Part shown: one piece after another, positions 17,914 through 26,826 of the stretch
Position numbering within the stretch: the stretch's first letter is position 1
Layout: each line of letters opens with the position of its first letter
NCBI GenBank assembly: GCA_965655865.1
Contig: CBFHJJ010000003.1
Location: forward strand, 62,001-126,000
Direction of reading: 5' to 3'
Source of the DNA: MAG-121220-bin8 sp965655865
GTDB lineage: Bacteria > Bacteroidota > Bacteroidia > Flavobacteriales > Flavobacteriaceae
DNA: 64,000 nt
Position numbers and translations under genes: made by a program
The notes under the pieces: model-generated
What the model was told of the DNA's origin: nothing
The model's input: only the letters and a program-made list of their open reading frames with translations
Database searches by the model: none

Positions 17914-19119
17914 ATGAAAAATTCAACTTTATTAGAAATATCAAAAAAATTTGGGACCCCAACATATGTATATGATGCGTCTAAAATCAAGTGTCAGTAC
18001 GAGAGACTTACTAACTCATTTAAAGAAGTAAAAAATCTTAGAATAAACTATGCTGTAAAAGCATTATCCAATATTTCAATTTTAAAATATATAAATCAAT
18101 TGGGGGCAGGAATTGATACAGTTTCAATTCAAGAAGTTATGATTGGCCTAAAAGCAGGGTTTAGTCCTGAAAAAATAATTTATACACCTAATGGTGTTTC
18201 AGTAGAAGAAATTCAAAAAGTTTCAGAAATGGGTGTAAATATCAATATAGACAACCTAAGTGTTTTAGAACAATTTGGAGGACTAAATCCAGACATCCCT
18301 ATTTGTATTAGAATCAACCCACACGTTATGGCTGGAGGAAATAATAAAATTTCAGTTGGCCATATTGATTCAAAGTTTGGAATAAGCATACACCAAATCC
18401 CACTACTTTTAAGAATAATAAAAAACACAAATATTAAAGTTAATGGAATTCACATGCACACTGGAAGTGATATTTTAGACATAGAAGTATTTATTCATGC
18501 AGCAGAGATTTTATTTGAAACAGCTTCTAAATTTAAAGACTTGGAGTTTATTGATTTTGGTAGTGGCTTCAAAGTACCTTACTCTTTTGGTGACAACCAG
18601 ACTAACATTGAAGAATTAGGAAAAAAACTATCAAAAAGATTCAATGATTTCTGTAAAGAATACGGAAAAGAATTAACATTAGCGTTTGAACCTGGTAAGT
18701 TTTTAGTTAGTGAAGCTGGCAATTTTTTGTGCTCTGTAAATTCTATAAAACAAACTACATCAACTGTTTTTGCTCAAGTAGATTCTGGCTTTAATCACTT
18801 TGTGAGACCGATGATGTATGGATCAAACCATGATATAAAAAATATTTCGAATCCAAATGATAATGAAAGATTTTATTCAGTTGTTGGATATATATGTGAA
18901 ACGGATACTTTTGCAAACAATAAAAGAATTTCAAGGATAAACGAAGGAGATGTTTTATGCTTTAAAAATGCAGGAGCTTATTGCTTCACAATGGCTAGTA
19001 ATTATAATTCGAGATACAAGCCCTCTGAAATTCTTTTTTTAAAAAATAAAGCAATTGAAATAAGGAAAAGAGAAAATATTGAAGATATTTTAAGAAATCA
19101 AGTAGAGATAACTCTATAG
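17914..19119 (+). CDS. lysA: diaminopimelate decarboxylase
   Basis: Converts meso-diaminopimelate to L-lysine with PLP, the last step of lysine synthesis. The alanine-racemase-type barrel carries the PLP lysine in YAVKAL (K50), the HMHTGSDI motif near 188, and the EPGKFLV phosphate/substrate loop near 263. The C-terminal barrel has YICETDTF with the catalytic cysteine near 329 and a conserved GAYCFTMASNYN near 354. Length (401 aa) is typical. It is a single-gene unit between divergent sucC and convergent mnmA. Confidence 0.95.
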   Translation: MKNSTLLEISKKFGTPTYVYDASKIKCQYERLTNSFKEVKNLRINYAVKALSNISILKYINQLGAGIDTVSIQEVMIGLKAGFSPEKIIYTPNGVSVEEIQKVSEMGVNINIDNLSVLEQFGGLNPDIPICIRINPHVMAGGNNKISVGHIDSKFGISIHQIPLLLRIIKNTNIKVNGIHMHTGSDILDIEVFIHAAEILFETASKFKDLEFIDFGSGFKVPYSFGDNQTNIEELGKKLSKRFNDFCKEYGKELTLAFEPGKFLVSEAGNFLCSVNSIKQTTSTVFAQVDSGFNHFVRPMMYGSNHDIKNISNPNDNERFYSVVGYICETDTFANNKRISRINEGDVLCFKNAGAYCFTMASNYNSRYKPSEILFLKNKAIEIRKRENIEDILRNQVEITL

Positions 19120-19121
19120 TG

Positions 19122-20306
19122 TCAATCTATAACACCTGAACCTATGAGCTCTTCGTTTTTATACCATACAGCAAACTGACCTTTGCTAATAGCAGACTGC
19201 ATGTTTTCAAAAACCATAAAAACTCCATCCTTATCTAAAACTAGTTTCGATTTCTGAAGAGGCTGTCGGTATCTTATTCTAGATTCAAATTTATTGTCTG
19301 AATTTTGGTAATCAATGTCGGATCTTAGCTTATGAAAATTTTTATTTTTAATAAATAAAACTTTTTTAAATAAACCTGGATGATTTTTACCCTCTCCTAC
19401 AAAAACAATATTATTTATAACATCAGTTTTAATAACAAACAAAGGTTCTTTACTTCCGCCAATAGCCAGCCCTTTTCTTTGACCAACTGTAAAAAAATGT
19501 GCGCCATCATGCTCCCCAACAACAACACCATCATTTACAGAATAATCAATTGACTTAGCAAGTTTATGCAAATTTTCAATTGAATGATTATCATAATCAA
19601 GTGTCTTAAAACAATTACTATTATTACTAGAAACCTTAACAACTAAACCTTTTTTTATTTTTAGTTTTTGTTGTAAAAATTCAGGAAGTTTAACTTTTCC
19701 AACAAAACATAAGCCTTGGGAATCCTTTTTCTCAGCAGTCACTAGTCTTTGTTTTTTAGCAATTAATCTGACTTCTTTTTTATTTAAATCTCCAACAGGA
19801 AACATGACTTTAGAAAGTTGTTTTTGAGACAATTGACATAAAAAATATGATTGATCTTTATTAAGATCTTTTCCTGCCAAAAGACTAAAATGAGTATTTT
19901 TTTTAACTACTCTACAATAATGACCAGTTGCTACATAATCGGCCCCTAGATTATTAGCTATTTTTAAAAAAACATCGAATTTTATTTCCCTGTTACATAA
20001 CACATCAGGATTAGGAGTGTTTCCAATCTTATATTCATTAAACATGTAATCAATAATTCTTTCTTGATATTCTTTGCTTAAATCGATTGTTTGAAAAGGT
20101 ATTGATAATTTTTCTGCAACAATCATTGCATCATAACTATCTTCAACCCATGGGCATTCATTTGAAACAGTAACAGTTTCATCGTGCCAATTTTTCATAA
20201 AAATCCCAACAACATCATAACCCTGCTTAACAAGTAAATGTGCAGCCACACTTGAATCCACTCCTCCTGAAAGAGCAACAACCACTCTGGTATTTTTATT
20301 AGACAT
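19122..20306 (-). CDS. mnmA: tRNA-specific 2-thiouridylase
   Basis: Thiolates U34 of tRNA-Lys, -Glu and -Gln using ATP and a persulfide donor. The PP-loop SGGVDSS is at 13-19, the target/catalytic cysteine pair at C104 (NPDVLCNREIKF) and C200 (SQGLCFVG), followed by two beta domains. There is a roughly 20-residue insertion around 215-245 relative to the minimal form, seen in other Bacteroidota. It is the last gene of a leftward run, 11 bases after yidC and two bases from the lysA stop. Confidence 0.95.
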   Translation of the reverse strand: MSNKNTRVVVALSGGVDSSVAAHLLVKQGYDVVGIFMKNWHDETVTVSNECPWVEDSYDAMIVAEKLSIPFQTIDLSKEYQERIIDYMFNEYKIGNTPNPDVLCNREIKFDVFLKIANNLGADYVATGHYCRVVKKNTHFSLLAGKDLNKDQSYFLCQLSQKQLSKVMFPVGDLNKKEVRLIAKKQRLVTAEKKDSQGLCFVGKVKLPEFLQQKLKIKKGLVVKVSSNNSNCFKTLDYDNHSIENLHKLAKSIDYSVNDGVVVGEHDGAHFFTVGQRKGLAIGGSKEPLFVIKTDVINNIVFVGEGKNHPGLFKKVLFIKNKNFHKLRSDIDYQNSDNKFESRIRYRQPLQKSKLVLDKDGVFMVFENMQSAISKGQFAVWYKNEELIGSGVID

Positions 20307-20317
20307 TGAAAAAATTA

Positions 20318-22138
20318 CTATTTCTTGCCCTGAAGCTTTCTTTGTTTATCGGCTTCTTCCATCATTTCTTGCATTTTTCTTTGAAACCTGTTTTGCTTTG
20401 TAGGTTTTTTCTTGTTCTCCTGAACTTGTAATCTTATTTTTTCCTCATCAATAATAAAATATTTAATCGAAATCATAATTAAGATTGTTAATATGTTTGA
20501 AATAAAATAATACAAACTAAATGCACTAGCATAATTATTGAAGAAAAATAACATCATAACAGGCATTAAATACATTATGAATTTCATATTAGGCATTCCT
20601 GGTTGAGGTGTTTGCATTTGAGCACCTGAGGACATTTTTGTGTAGAAAAATATAGCGATTGAAGCTAATATAGGTAGAAGACTTATATGATCTCCATAAA
20701 AAGGAATACTAAAAGGAAGTTCAGCAATTGTATCATAAGAAGAAAGGTCTTCAGCCCATAAAAAAGATTTTCCTCTTAACTGGAATGCAATTGGAAAAAA
20801 ACAGAATAAGGCATAAAATACAGGTAACTGAAGTAACGCAGGAACACATCCTAGTAAAGGGTTAGCACCCGCTTTATTGTACAGCTTCATAGTTTCCTGT
20901 TGTCTCTTTACTGCATCGTTTTTAAACTTTTCATTTAACTCTGTTATTTCAGGCTTTATAACTTTCATTCTAGCCTGAGAAACATATGTCTTATAAGTAA
21001 CTGGTGACATTACCAAACGAGTGGCAATAGTCATTAAAATCACTGCAAGTCCAGCAGAAAAATATTTACTTAAAAAACCAAAAAAAGGAAAATAAATAAA
21101 TCTGTTAATCATGCCAAAAATTCCCCATCCAAAATAAATGGAGTCGTATATTTTATTTTCATATTGTTTTAAAATATCATAATCATTTGGTCCAAAATAC
21201 CATTTCATTTGACTATTAATTTCCGAGCCAGAAAAATTTAAAGGAATTATTGAAGAATAATTTTTAGTAAATTTTGCCTCTTTACTTTCATCCTCAAATA
21301 ATTTTTTTGATTCAAACTGAACATTATTAAGCGGCGAATCTAGAACTAAAATAGAATTAAAAAAATGTTGACCATATGAAATCCATGACACTGAGTCTTC
21401 GCTGTCATCAGAATCTGTATAAGAACTCAAATAATCTGTATTATCTCCGTCATACTGATACATTAGCTGACTATATCTGTTTTCATAATCAATACTTTTC
21501 GCTTGCCTGAAAGCATCTAAATTCCAATTTAAATTTACATTTGAATTAGAATTTATAAGAGACGAAAGACCAGATGACTTAACATTAAAGTCAATCATAT
21601 ATCCTGACTCAGGTATTTTATACTCAAACAAAATTGATTGACCGTTTGATACTATTAAAGACATTTTAAGTACATTCATTTTACCTTGACTTTCCAATTC
21701 ATAAGTAAAATTATAATCCGAAGTATTTATTGTATTTCCATTTTTAAGATCAAAACTTAAACTAACATTTTGATTGTTATTTTTAATCAAAAACAAGTCG
21801 TCTCCTTTGTAATCAATATATTCTTTTAACTGAAGTTCAGTTAAAGAACCTCCTTTTGTATTAAATTTAAAAACAACATCCTTATTTTCAATAACTAACT
21901 CTTCATTTTCTAAATTAGAATCTATAAAAGTGCTATTTAAACTAGAGCTTACAACATCATTTATATCTTTTATTGAATTGTCATTAATTTCCGTGCTTTG
22001 ATTTTGTGAAATTATTTCTTTTTCATCAAGTGCATTTTGTTCAAGATTTGGGATAGTTACGTTAAACCAATAAAAAACAGCAGCAATAAGGAACAAAAAT
22101 CCTATAATTTGATATATGTCTAATTTATTTTCTTCCAT
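20318..22138 (-). CDS. yidC: membrane protein insertase YidC
   Basis: Inserts and folds inner-membrane proteins with or without SecYEG. The 606 residues show the Gram-negative layout: an N-terminal anchor helix at about 9-27, a large periplasmic beta-sandwich domain (about 60-340), then the five-helix Oxa1 core beginning near YFPFFGFLSKYFSAGLAVILM, with the conserved GCVPALLQLPVFYALF hairpin and a conserved arginine in the groove helix. The C-terminal tail is strongly basic, consistent with ribosome contact. One base separates it from pyrG. Confidence 0.96.
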   Translation of the reverse strand: MEENKLDIYQIIGFLFLIAAVFYWFNVTIPNLEQNALDEKEIISQNQSTEINDNSIKDINDVVSSSLNSTFIDSNLENEELVIENKDVVFKFNTKGGSLTELQLKEYIDYKGDDLFLIKNNNQNVSLSFDLKNGNTINTSDYNFTYELESQGKMNVLKMSLIVSNGQSILFEYKIPESGYMIDFNVKSSGLSSLINSNSNVNLNWNLDAFRQAKSIDYENRYSQLMYQYDGDNTDYLSSYTDSDDSEDSVSWISYGQHFFNSILVLDSPLNNVQFESKKLFEDESKEAKFTKNYSSIIPLNFSGSEINSQMKWYFGPNDYDILKQYENKIYDSIYFGWGIFGMINRFIYFPFFGFLSKYFSAGLAVILMTIATRLVMSPVTYKTYVSQARMKVIKPEITELNEKFKNDAVKRQQETMKLYNKAGANPLLGCVPALLQLPVFYALFCFFPIAFQLRGKSFLWAEDLSSYDTIAELPFSIPFYGDHISLLPILASIAIFFYTKMSSGAQMQTPQPGMPNMKFIMYLMPVMMLFFFNNYASAFSLYYFISNILTILIMISIKYFIIDEEKIRLQVQENKKKPTKQNRFQRKMQEMMEEADKQRKLQGKK

Positions 22139-22139
22139 T

Positions 22140-23759
22140 TTAATTTTTAGAATTATTGTAGGTTAAACATGCTTGAACAAATGACACAAATAATGGGTGC
22201 GGTGTCTCAACAGTACTTTTATATTCAGGATGAAACTGAACCCCAATAAACCAATCATTAGCAGGAAGCTCAATAATCTCAACCAGTCCAGTTTTTGAGT
22301 TAATTCCACTTGTCTTTAAACCAGAGTCTTGTAAAGCTTTTAAATAATCATTATTGAGTTCCCAACGATGCCTATGTCTTTCTGTAATTGTTTTAGAATC
22401 ATATATTTTAAAAATTTTTGACTCTTCATCTAAATCACATTCCCAAGACCCTAATCTCATCGTTCCCCCCTTATTAATAATGTTTTTTTGATCTTGCATG
22501 AGACTTATCACAGGATGTAAAGTTTTTTCATCCATTTCAGTAGAATTAGAATCCTCAAGGTTTAAAATATTTCTAGAGTATTCAATAACTGCCATTTGCA
22601 TTCCTAAGCATATTCCAAAAAATGGAATGTTATTTTCTCTTACATATTTAATAGACTTGATCTTTCCTTCAATTCCTCTAGATCCAAATCCAGGCGCAAC
22701 AATGACACCATCAAGCTTTGAAATTTGATTTTTAATTTGATCGTCATCAATAAACTCAGAATGTATAGAATGAATAACAACTTTTGTTTCGTTTACTGAA
22801 CCAGCATGAACTAATGCCTCTAAAATGGATTTATAAGAATCCTGTAATTCCACATATTTACCAATTAAACCAACATTTACTGTGTTTTTTGGAAATTTCA
22901 ATCTGTTTACAAACTCTGTCCAACTAGACATGCTAGTAGCACTAAAATTAGAAATATCAAGTTTTCTCAAAACAACAGTGTCTAACCTTTCTTTTTCCAT
23001 CATTAAAGGAACATCATATATAGTTGAAGCATCTTTAGATTGAATCACTGAGTCGACATCAACATTACAAAAAAGCGCTAATTTGTTTTTAATTTCATCA
23101 GAAATATCATGTTCAGTTCTACAAACTAATATATCAGCATTAATTCCACTTTCCATTAATGTTTTTACAGAATGTTGTGTAGGTTTTGTTTTAAGTTCTT
23201 TAGCAGCAGATAAATATGGAATTAATGTTAAATGAATAACAAGACTATTTGAACTGCCTAATTCCCATCTTAATTGTCTAACGGACTCAATGTATGGTAA
23301 AGACTCGATATCACCTACTGTTCCGCCAATTTCAGTTATTATAATATCATACTCGTTAGAAGTTCCGAGCAACTTTATTCTTCTTTTTATTTCGTTTGTA
23401 ATGTGTGGGATAACTTGAACAGTTTTTCCTAAAAAATCACCTCTTCTTTCTTTTTCAATAACTGTTTGATATATCTTTCCAGTCGTCACGTTATTGGCTT
23501 GAGATGTTTCAACGTTTAAAAATCTCTCGTAATGACCTAAATCTAAATCTGTCTCCGCGCCATCAGATGTTACATAACATTCTCCATGTTCATAAGGATT
23601 TAAGGTTCCAGGATCAACATTTATGTAAGGATCTAGTTTTTGAATAGTAACGCTCAAACCGCGTGACTGTAATAACTTAGCCAAAGATGCAGAAATAATT
23701 CCCTTTCCTAACGAAGAAGTAACACCACCTGTAACAAATATATATTTGGTTTTAGACAT
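22140..23759 (-). CDS. pyrG: CTP synthase
   Basis: Aminates UTP to CTP using glutamine and ATP. The N-terminal amidoligase domain begins KYIFVTGGVTSSLGKG with its P-loop; the GATase domain carries the nucleophile cysteine in FFGICLGMQMAVIE near residue 380 and the His-Glu pair in QFHPEYKS near 515. The 539-residue length is standard. It lies between the LysM gene and yidC on the same strand, and the 68-base spacer upstream is the longest in this part of the run, so an extra promoter there is possible. Confidence 0.97.
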   Translation of the reverse strand: MSKTKYIFVTGGVTSSLGKGIISASLAKLLQSRGLSVTIQKLDPYINVDPGTLNPYEHGECYVTSDGAETDLDLGHYERFLNVETSQANNVTTGKIYQTVIEKERRGDFLGKTVQVIPHITNEIKRRIKLLGTSNEYDIIITEIGGTVGDIESLPYIESVRQLRWELGSSNSLVIHLTLIPYLSAAKELKTKPTQHSVKTLMESGINADILVCRTEHDISDEIKNKLALFCNVDVDSVIQSKDASTIYDVPLMMEKERLDTVVLRKLDISNFSATSMSSWTEFVNRLKFPKNTVNVGLIGKYVELQDSYKSILEALVHAGSVNETKVVIHSIHSEFIDDDQIKNQISKLDGVIVAPGFGSRGIEGKIKSIKYVRENNIPFFGICLGMQMAVIEYSRNILNLEDSNSTEMDEKTLHPVISLMQDQKNIINKGGTMRLGSWECDLDEESKIFKIYDSKTITERHRHRWELNNDYLKALQDSGLKTSGINSKTGLVEIIELPANDWFIGVQFHPEYKSTVETPHPLFVSFVQACLTYNNSKN

Positions 23760-23827
23760 TAATATTTTTAAGCGATCAAAAATACAAAAAGAAAGTGACT
23801 CTATTTAATAAATAAAACTCAATAAGT

Positions 23828-25252
23828 TTATTTATTAATGGGAATTTCTAGAACTTCTAAATCATCATGTTTAACTAGAAGAATCGATTCGTTAATATAA
23901 CCTTGTCCTTTATTTGTATAATTAAATCTGTTCTGATAGTATTTGGTTTCTCCCAAATCTGTTGATTTAGTCAACTTCCTCTTGTGTGCAATGCGCAATA
24001 TTAAATCTAAAGTAATTTCATAACCTCTAAGAGTGATTTTATTTGGAAGTTTTCCGTAATTTTCAATAAATGATTCATTTAATTCATCTAATTCGTCTCC
24101 ATAACCGGGAAAAAAATAAGATGGATACGTGAAATTTAAATTTCCTAATTTTTGATACGAAATATTTTCATTTTCATAAGTTTCAGATCTGTAGGTTGAA
24201 AGAAGTTTAATATTTCTTTCTTTAGAAATTTGAGAATTTAATAAGGAAGTAACACTTGTTATTACATTCAAATTTTGAGATTCTAAAAAAACTAAATTAC
24301 TTTTTTGCTCAACCAAAAGAGAATCAGTGATTTCAGGATCAACTAGACCCTTAGTTAAATCAGTATCAATAAGTTCAGCGTAAGGAAAACGCTTCAAAAG
24401 CTCCTCCTTAACTTGCTCAGTAGATGTGTTATAAATTATCATAACACAAGGATCTGGATCTTTAATAATTAAACTATCAATATGAGCATACATTAACTCT
24501 CTTTGGGAATTAATACTGGGTATAGACTGAAATACGTTCTTATTTATTTCAATTTTTTTTGAGGTTAAAGGAGAAACAATTGGTGTTTTTAAGTCTTTAA
24601 GATTTGATGAAAGCCTGTTAATATTTCTAGGGATAAGAGGACCTAAAATAAAATCATAACTGTTAATGCTTTTATTTTTAGATATATTATCTATTTCTGT
24701 TAGGCTATTTTTATTATCATAAGTGTCAATATGTGTTTTAATTCCTAATTTTTTTACAGTTTCAAGAGCAGTAAGAACTCCACTATAAAAATCCAGAGAT
24801 AAAGTTGAAAGATTTAACTTTTCTAAATATTTTTTTGTGTTTTCAATAGAATCGATTTCAATTTTATTTAAATTAAAAGGAGCTATAAAACCAAACTTAA
24901 TTGACTTTTTTTTAGGAACACTGTCAAATAAATTTTGGTTTACTCTTCTTGGTACTGAAACTTTCTCCACAATTTCTTTAATAGATTTCTCTAAAACAAC
25001 GGTAGTTATAAATGGTATTTTTAATACCATTTTTTTTGATATTTTGTCACCCTTTATATAGGGGTTATATTTTTTAATAAGATCTATTGGAACATTGTAT
25101 AAGCTGGAAATAGTATATAAAGTTTGTTTTCTCTTAACCTTGTGCTCTACAAATTCAATAACTGAATTAGATTCCAAACTTTGATTTTCATCTTGAGAAA
25201 AGCCAAGTGCAGAAACCAAGAAAAAAAGAAAAAAAATTCTAGAAACTCTCAT
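23828..25252 (-). CDS. LysM domain plus type I periplasmic-binding-fold protein
   Basis: A secreted protein of about 474 residues. A signal peptide (RVSRIFFLFFLVSALGFSQ) is followed by one LysM module (VEHKVKRKQTLYTISSLYNVPIDLIKKYNP, about 35-80), expected to bind peptidoglycan, and then from about 115 an alternating helix/strand region like the ligand-binding part of branched-chain amino acid receptors (IKFGFIAPF..., IDTYDNKN..., FILGPLIPRN). I place the start at the ATG forming TAATG with the guaA stop; an ATG nine bases upstream (25261) is the alternative. Its ligand and role are unknown; an envelope-sensing or wall-scaffold role is inference. Confidence 0.8.
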   Translation of the reverse strand: MRVSRIFFLFFLVSALGFSQDENQSLESNSVIEFVEHKVKRKQTLYTISSLYNVPIDLIKKYNPYIKGDKISKKMVLKIPFITTVVLEKSIKEIVEKVSVPRRVNQNLFDSVPKKKSIKFGFIAPFNLNKIEIDSIENTKKYLEKLNLSTLSLDFYSGVLTALETVKKLGIKTHIDTYDNKNSLTEIDNISKNKSINSYDFILGPLIPRNINRLSSNLKDLKTPIVSPLTSKKIEINKNVFQSIPSINSQRELMYAHIDSLIIKDPDPCVMIIYNTSTEQVKEELLKRFPYAELIDTDLTKGLVDPEITDSLLVEQKSNLVFLESQNLNVITSVTSLLNSQISKERNIKLLSTYRSETYENENISYQKLGNLNFTYPSYFFPGYGDELDELNESFIENYGKLPNKITLRGYEITLDLILRIAHKRKLTKSTDLGETKYYQNRFNYTNKGQGYINESILLVKHDDLEVLEIPINK

Positions 25253-26781
25253 TATTCCCATTCAATTGTTGCAGGTGGTTTTGAACTTATATCATAAACC
25301 ACACGATTTACACCTTTTACGTTATTAATAATTTTATTTGAAACTTCTTGTAAAAATTCATAAGGAAGATTCACCCAATCAGCAGTCATACCATCAGTTG
25401 ATTCAACAGCTCTTAATGCAACACATTGCTCGTAAGTCCTTTCGTCTCCCATTACACCCACACTTTTAACAGGCAATAATATCGCACCTGCTTGCCACAC
25501 CTTATCATACAAGTCATGATCTAATAATCCTGAAATAAATATATGATCAACTTCTTGAAGAATTCTTACTTTTTCATTAGAAATATCTCCTAATATTCTA
25601 ATTGCTAATCCAGGTCCTGGAAAAGGATGTCTTTTTAAAAGTTTATTTTCAATCCCTAAACTTTTTCCTACCCTACGTACCTCATCTTTAAAAAGCATTT
25701 TTAAAGGCTCAACAACAGAAAGTTTCATGAAATCTGGAAGCCCTCCAACATTATGATGCGATTTAATGGTAGCAGAAGGCCCCTTTACTGAAATTGATTC
25801 AATAACATCAGGGTAAATAGTCCCTTGAGCTAACCATTTAGCTCCATTAATTAGCTTTGACTCTTGGTCAAATATATCTACAAAAGCCTTTCCAATAATT
25901 TTTCTTTTTTGTTCAGGATCACTAACTCCAGTCAACTTATCAATAAAATACTTTGAGGCATCAACTCCTTTAACATTTAAGCCCATTCCCTTGTATTGAT
26001 CTAACACATCATTAAACTCGTTTTTTCTAAGTAGTCCATTATTTACAAAAATGCAATGAAGATTTTCTTTAATAGCATTGTGAATTAAAACTGCTGCTAC
26101 AGTTGAGTCAACTCCTCCAGAAAGGCCAAGAATCACTTTGTCCTGTCCAACTTTTTCTTTTATTTCTTTAATTGTTTTTTCTGAAAAAACATCTGGAGTC
26201 CAATCAGGTTTTACTTTAGCGATTTTTATTAGAAAATTTTCTAAAATCTGCTTGCCATCTTTAGAATGGTAAACTTCAGGGTGAAATTGAATAGCATAAA
26301 GATCCTCTGCTTCAATTGAATAAGCAGCATTTTTAACATCTTGAGTGCTTGCAATACATTTAGAATTTGATGGAAGATTCTCAATTGTATCGCTATGACT
26401 CATCCATACTTGAGACCCTAACTCAATTTTATCAAATAATTTACTGAACGAATCTATGTTATTTAATTTAGCTCTTCCATATTCTCTTTTATTTGAAGGG
26501 ATAACTTTACCTCCAAAAAAATGTGCTATATATTGAGCACCATAGCAAACTCCTAAAAGCGGTTTCTTACCCTTAATGTTTGAAAGATCAATATGTAAAG
26601 CATCCTCGGATCTCACTGAAAATGGAGATCCTGAAAGTATAATAGCTTTAAAGGAATCTAAATCAATATCTAATTTATTATATGGGTGAATTTCACAGTA
26701 AACAAATAACTCTCTTACCCTTCGAGCGATTAATTGAGTATATTGTGATCCAAAATCAATTATAAGTACTTTATCTTCCAT
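25252..26781 (-). CDS. guaA: GMP synthase (glutamine-hydrolysing)
   Basis: Converts XMP to GMP with glutamine and ATP. The N-terminal class I amidotransferase has its nucleophile in LLGVCYGAQYIA (about residue 79) and the FHPEVYHS His-Glu pair near 167; the ATP pyrophosphatase loop LGLSGGVDST follows near 218, and the dimerisation domain ends in ISSKPPATIEWE. The frame extends to a TTG at 26787, but ATG at 26781 begins the conserved MEDKVLIIDFGSQYTQ and is preferred. Its stop forms TAATG with the next gene. Confidence 0.96.
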   Translation of the reverse strand: MEDKVLIIDFGSQYTQLIARRVRELFVYCEIHPYNKLDIDLDSFKAIILSGSPFSVRSEDALHIDLSNIKGKKPLLGVCYGAQYIAHFFGGKVIPSNKREYGRAKLNNIDSFSKLFDKIELGSQVWMSHSDTIENLPSNSKCIASTQDVKNAAYSIEAEDLYAIQFHPEVYHSKDGKQILENFLIKIAKVKPDWTPDVFSEKTIKEIKEKVGQDKVILGLSGGVDSTVAAVLIHNAIKENLHCIFVNNGLLRKNEFNDVLDQYKGMGLNVKGVDASKYFIDKLTGVSDPEQKRKIIGKAFVDIFDQESKLINGAKWLAQGTIYPDVIESISVKGPSATIKSHHNVGGLPDFMKLSVVEPLKMLFKDEVRRVGKSLGIENKLLKRHPFPGPGLAIRILGDISNEKVRILQEVDHIFISGLLDHDLYDKVWQAGAILLPVKSVGVMGDERTYEQCVALRAVESTDGMTADWVNLPYEFLQEVSNKIINNVKGVNRVVYDISSKPPATIEWE

Positions 26782-26826
26782 ATTCAAAATTACTACTAAA
26801 TCATAAAAAAATTCAATGGAAATTAA

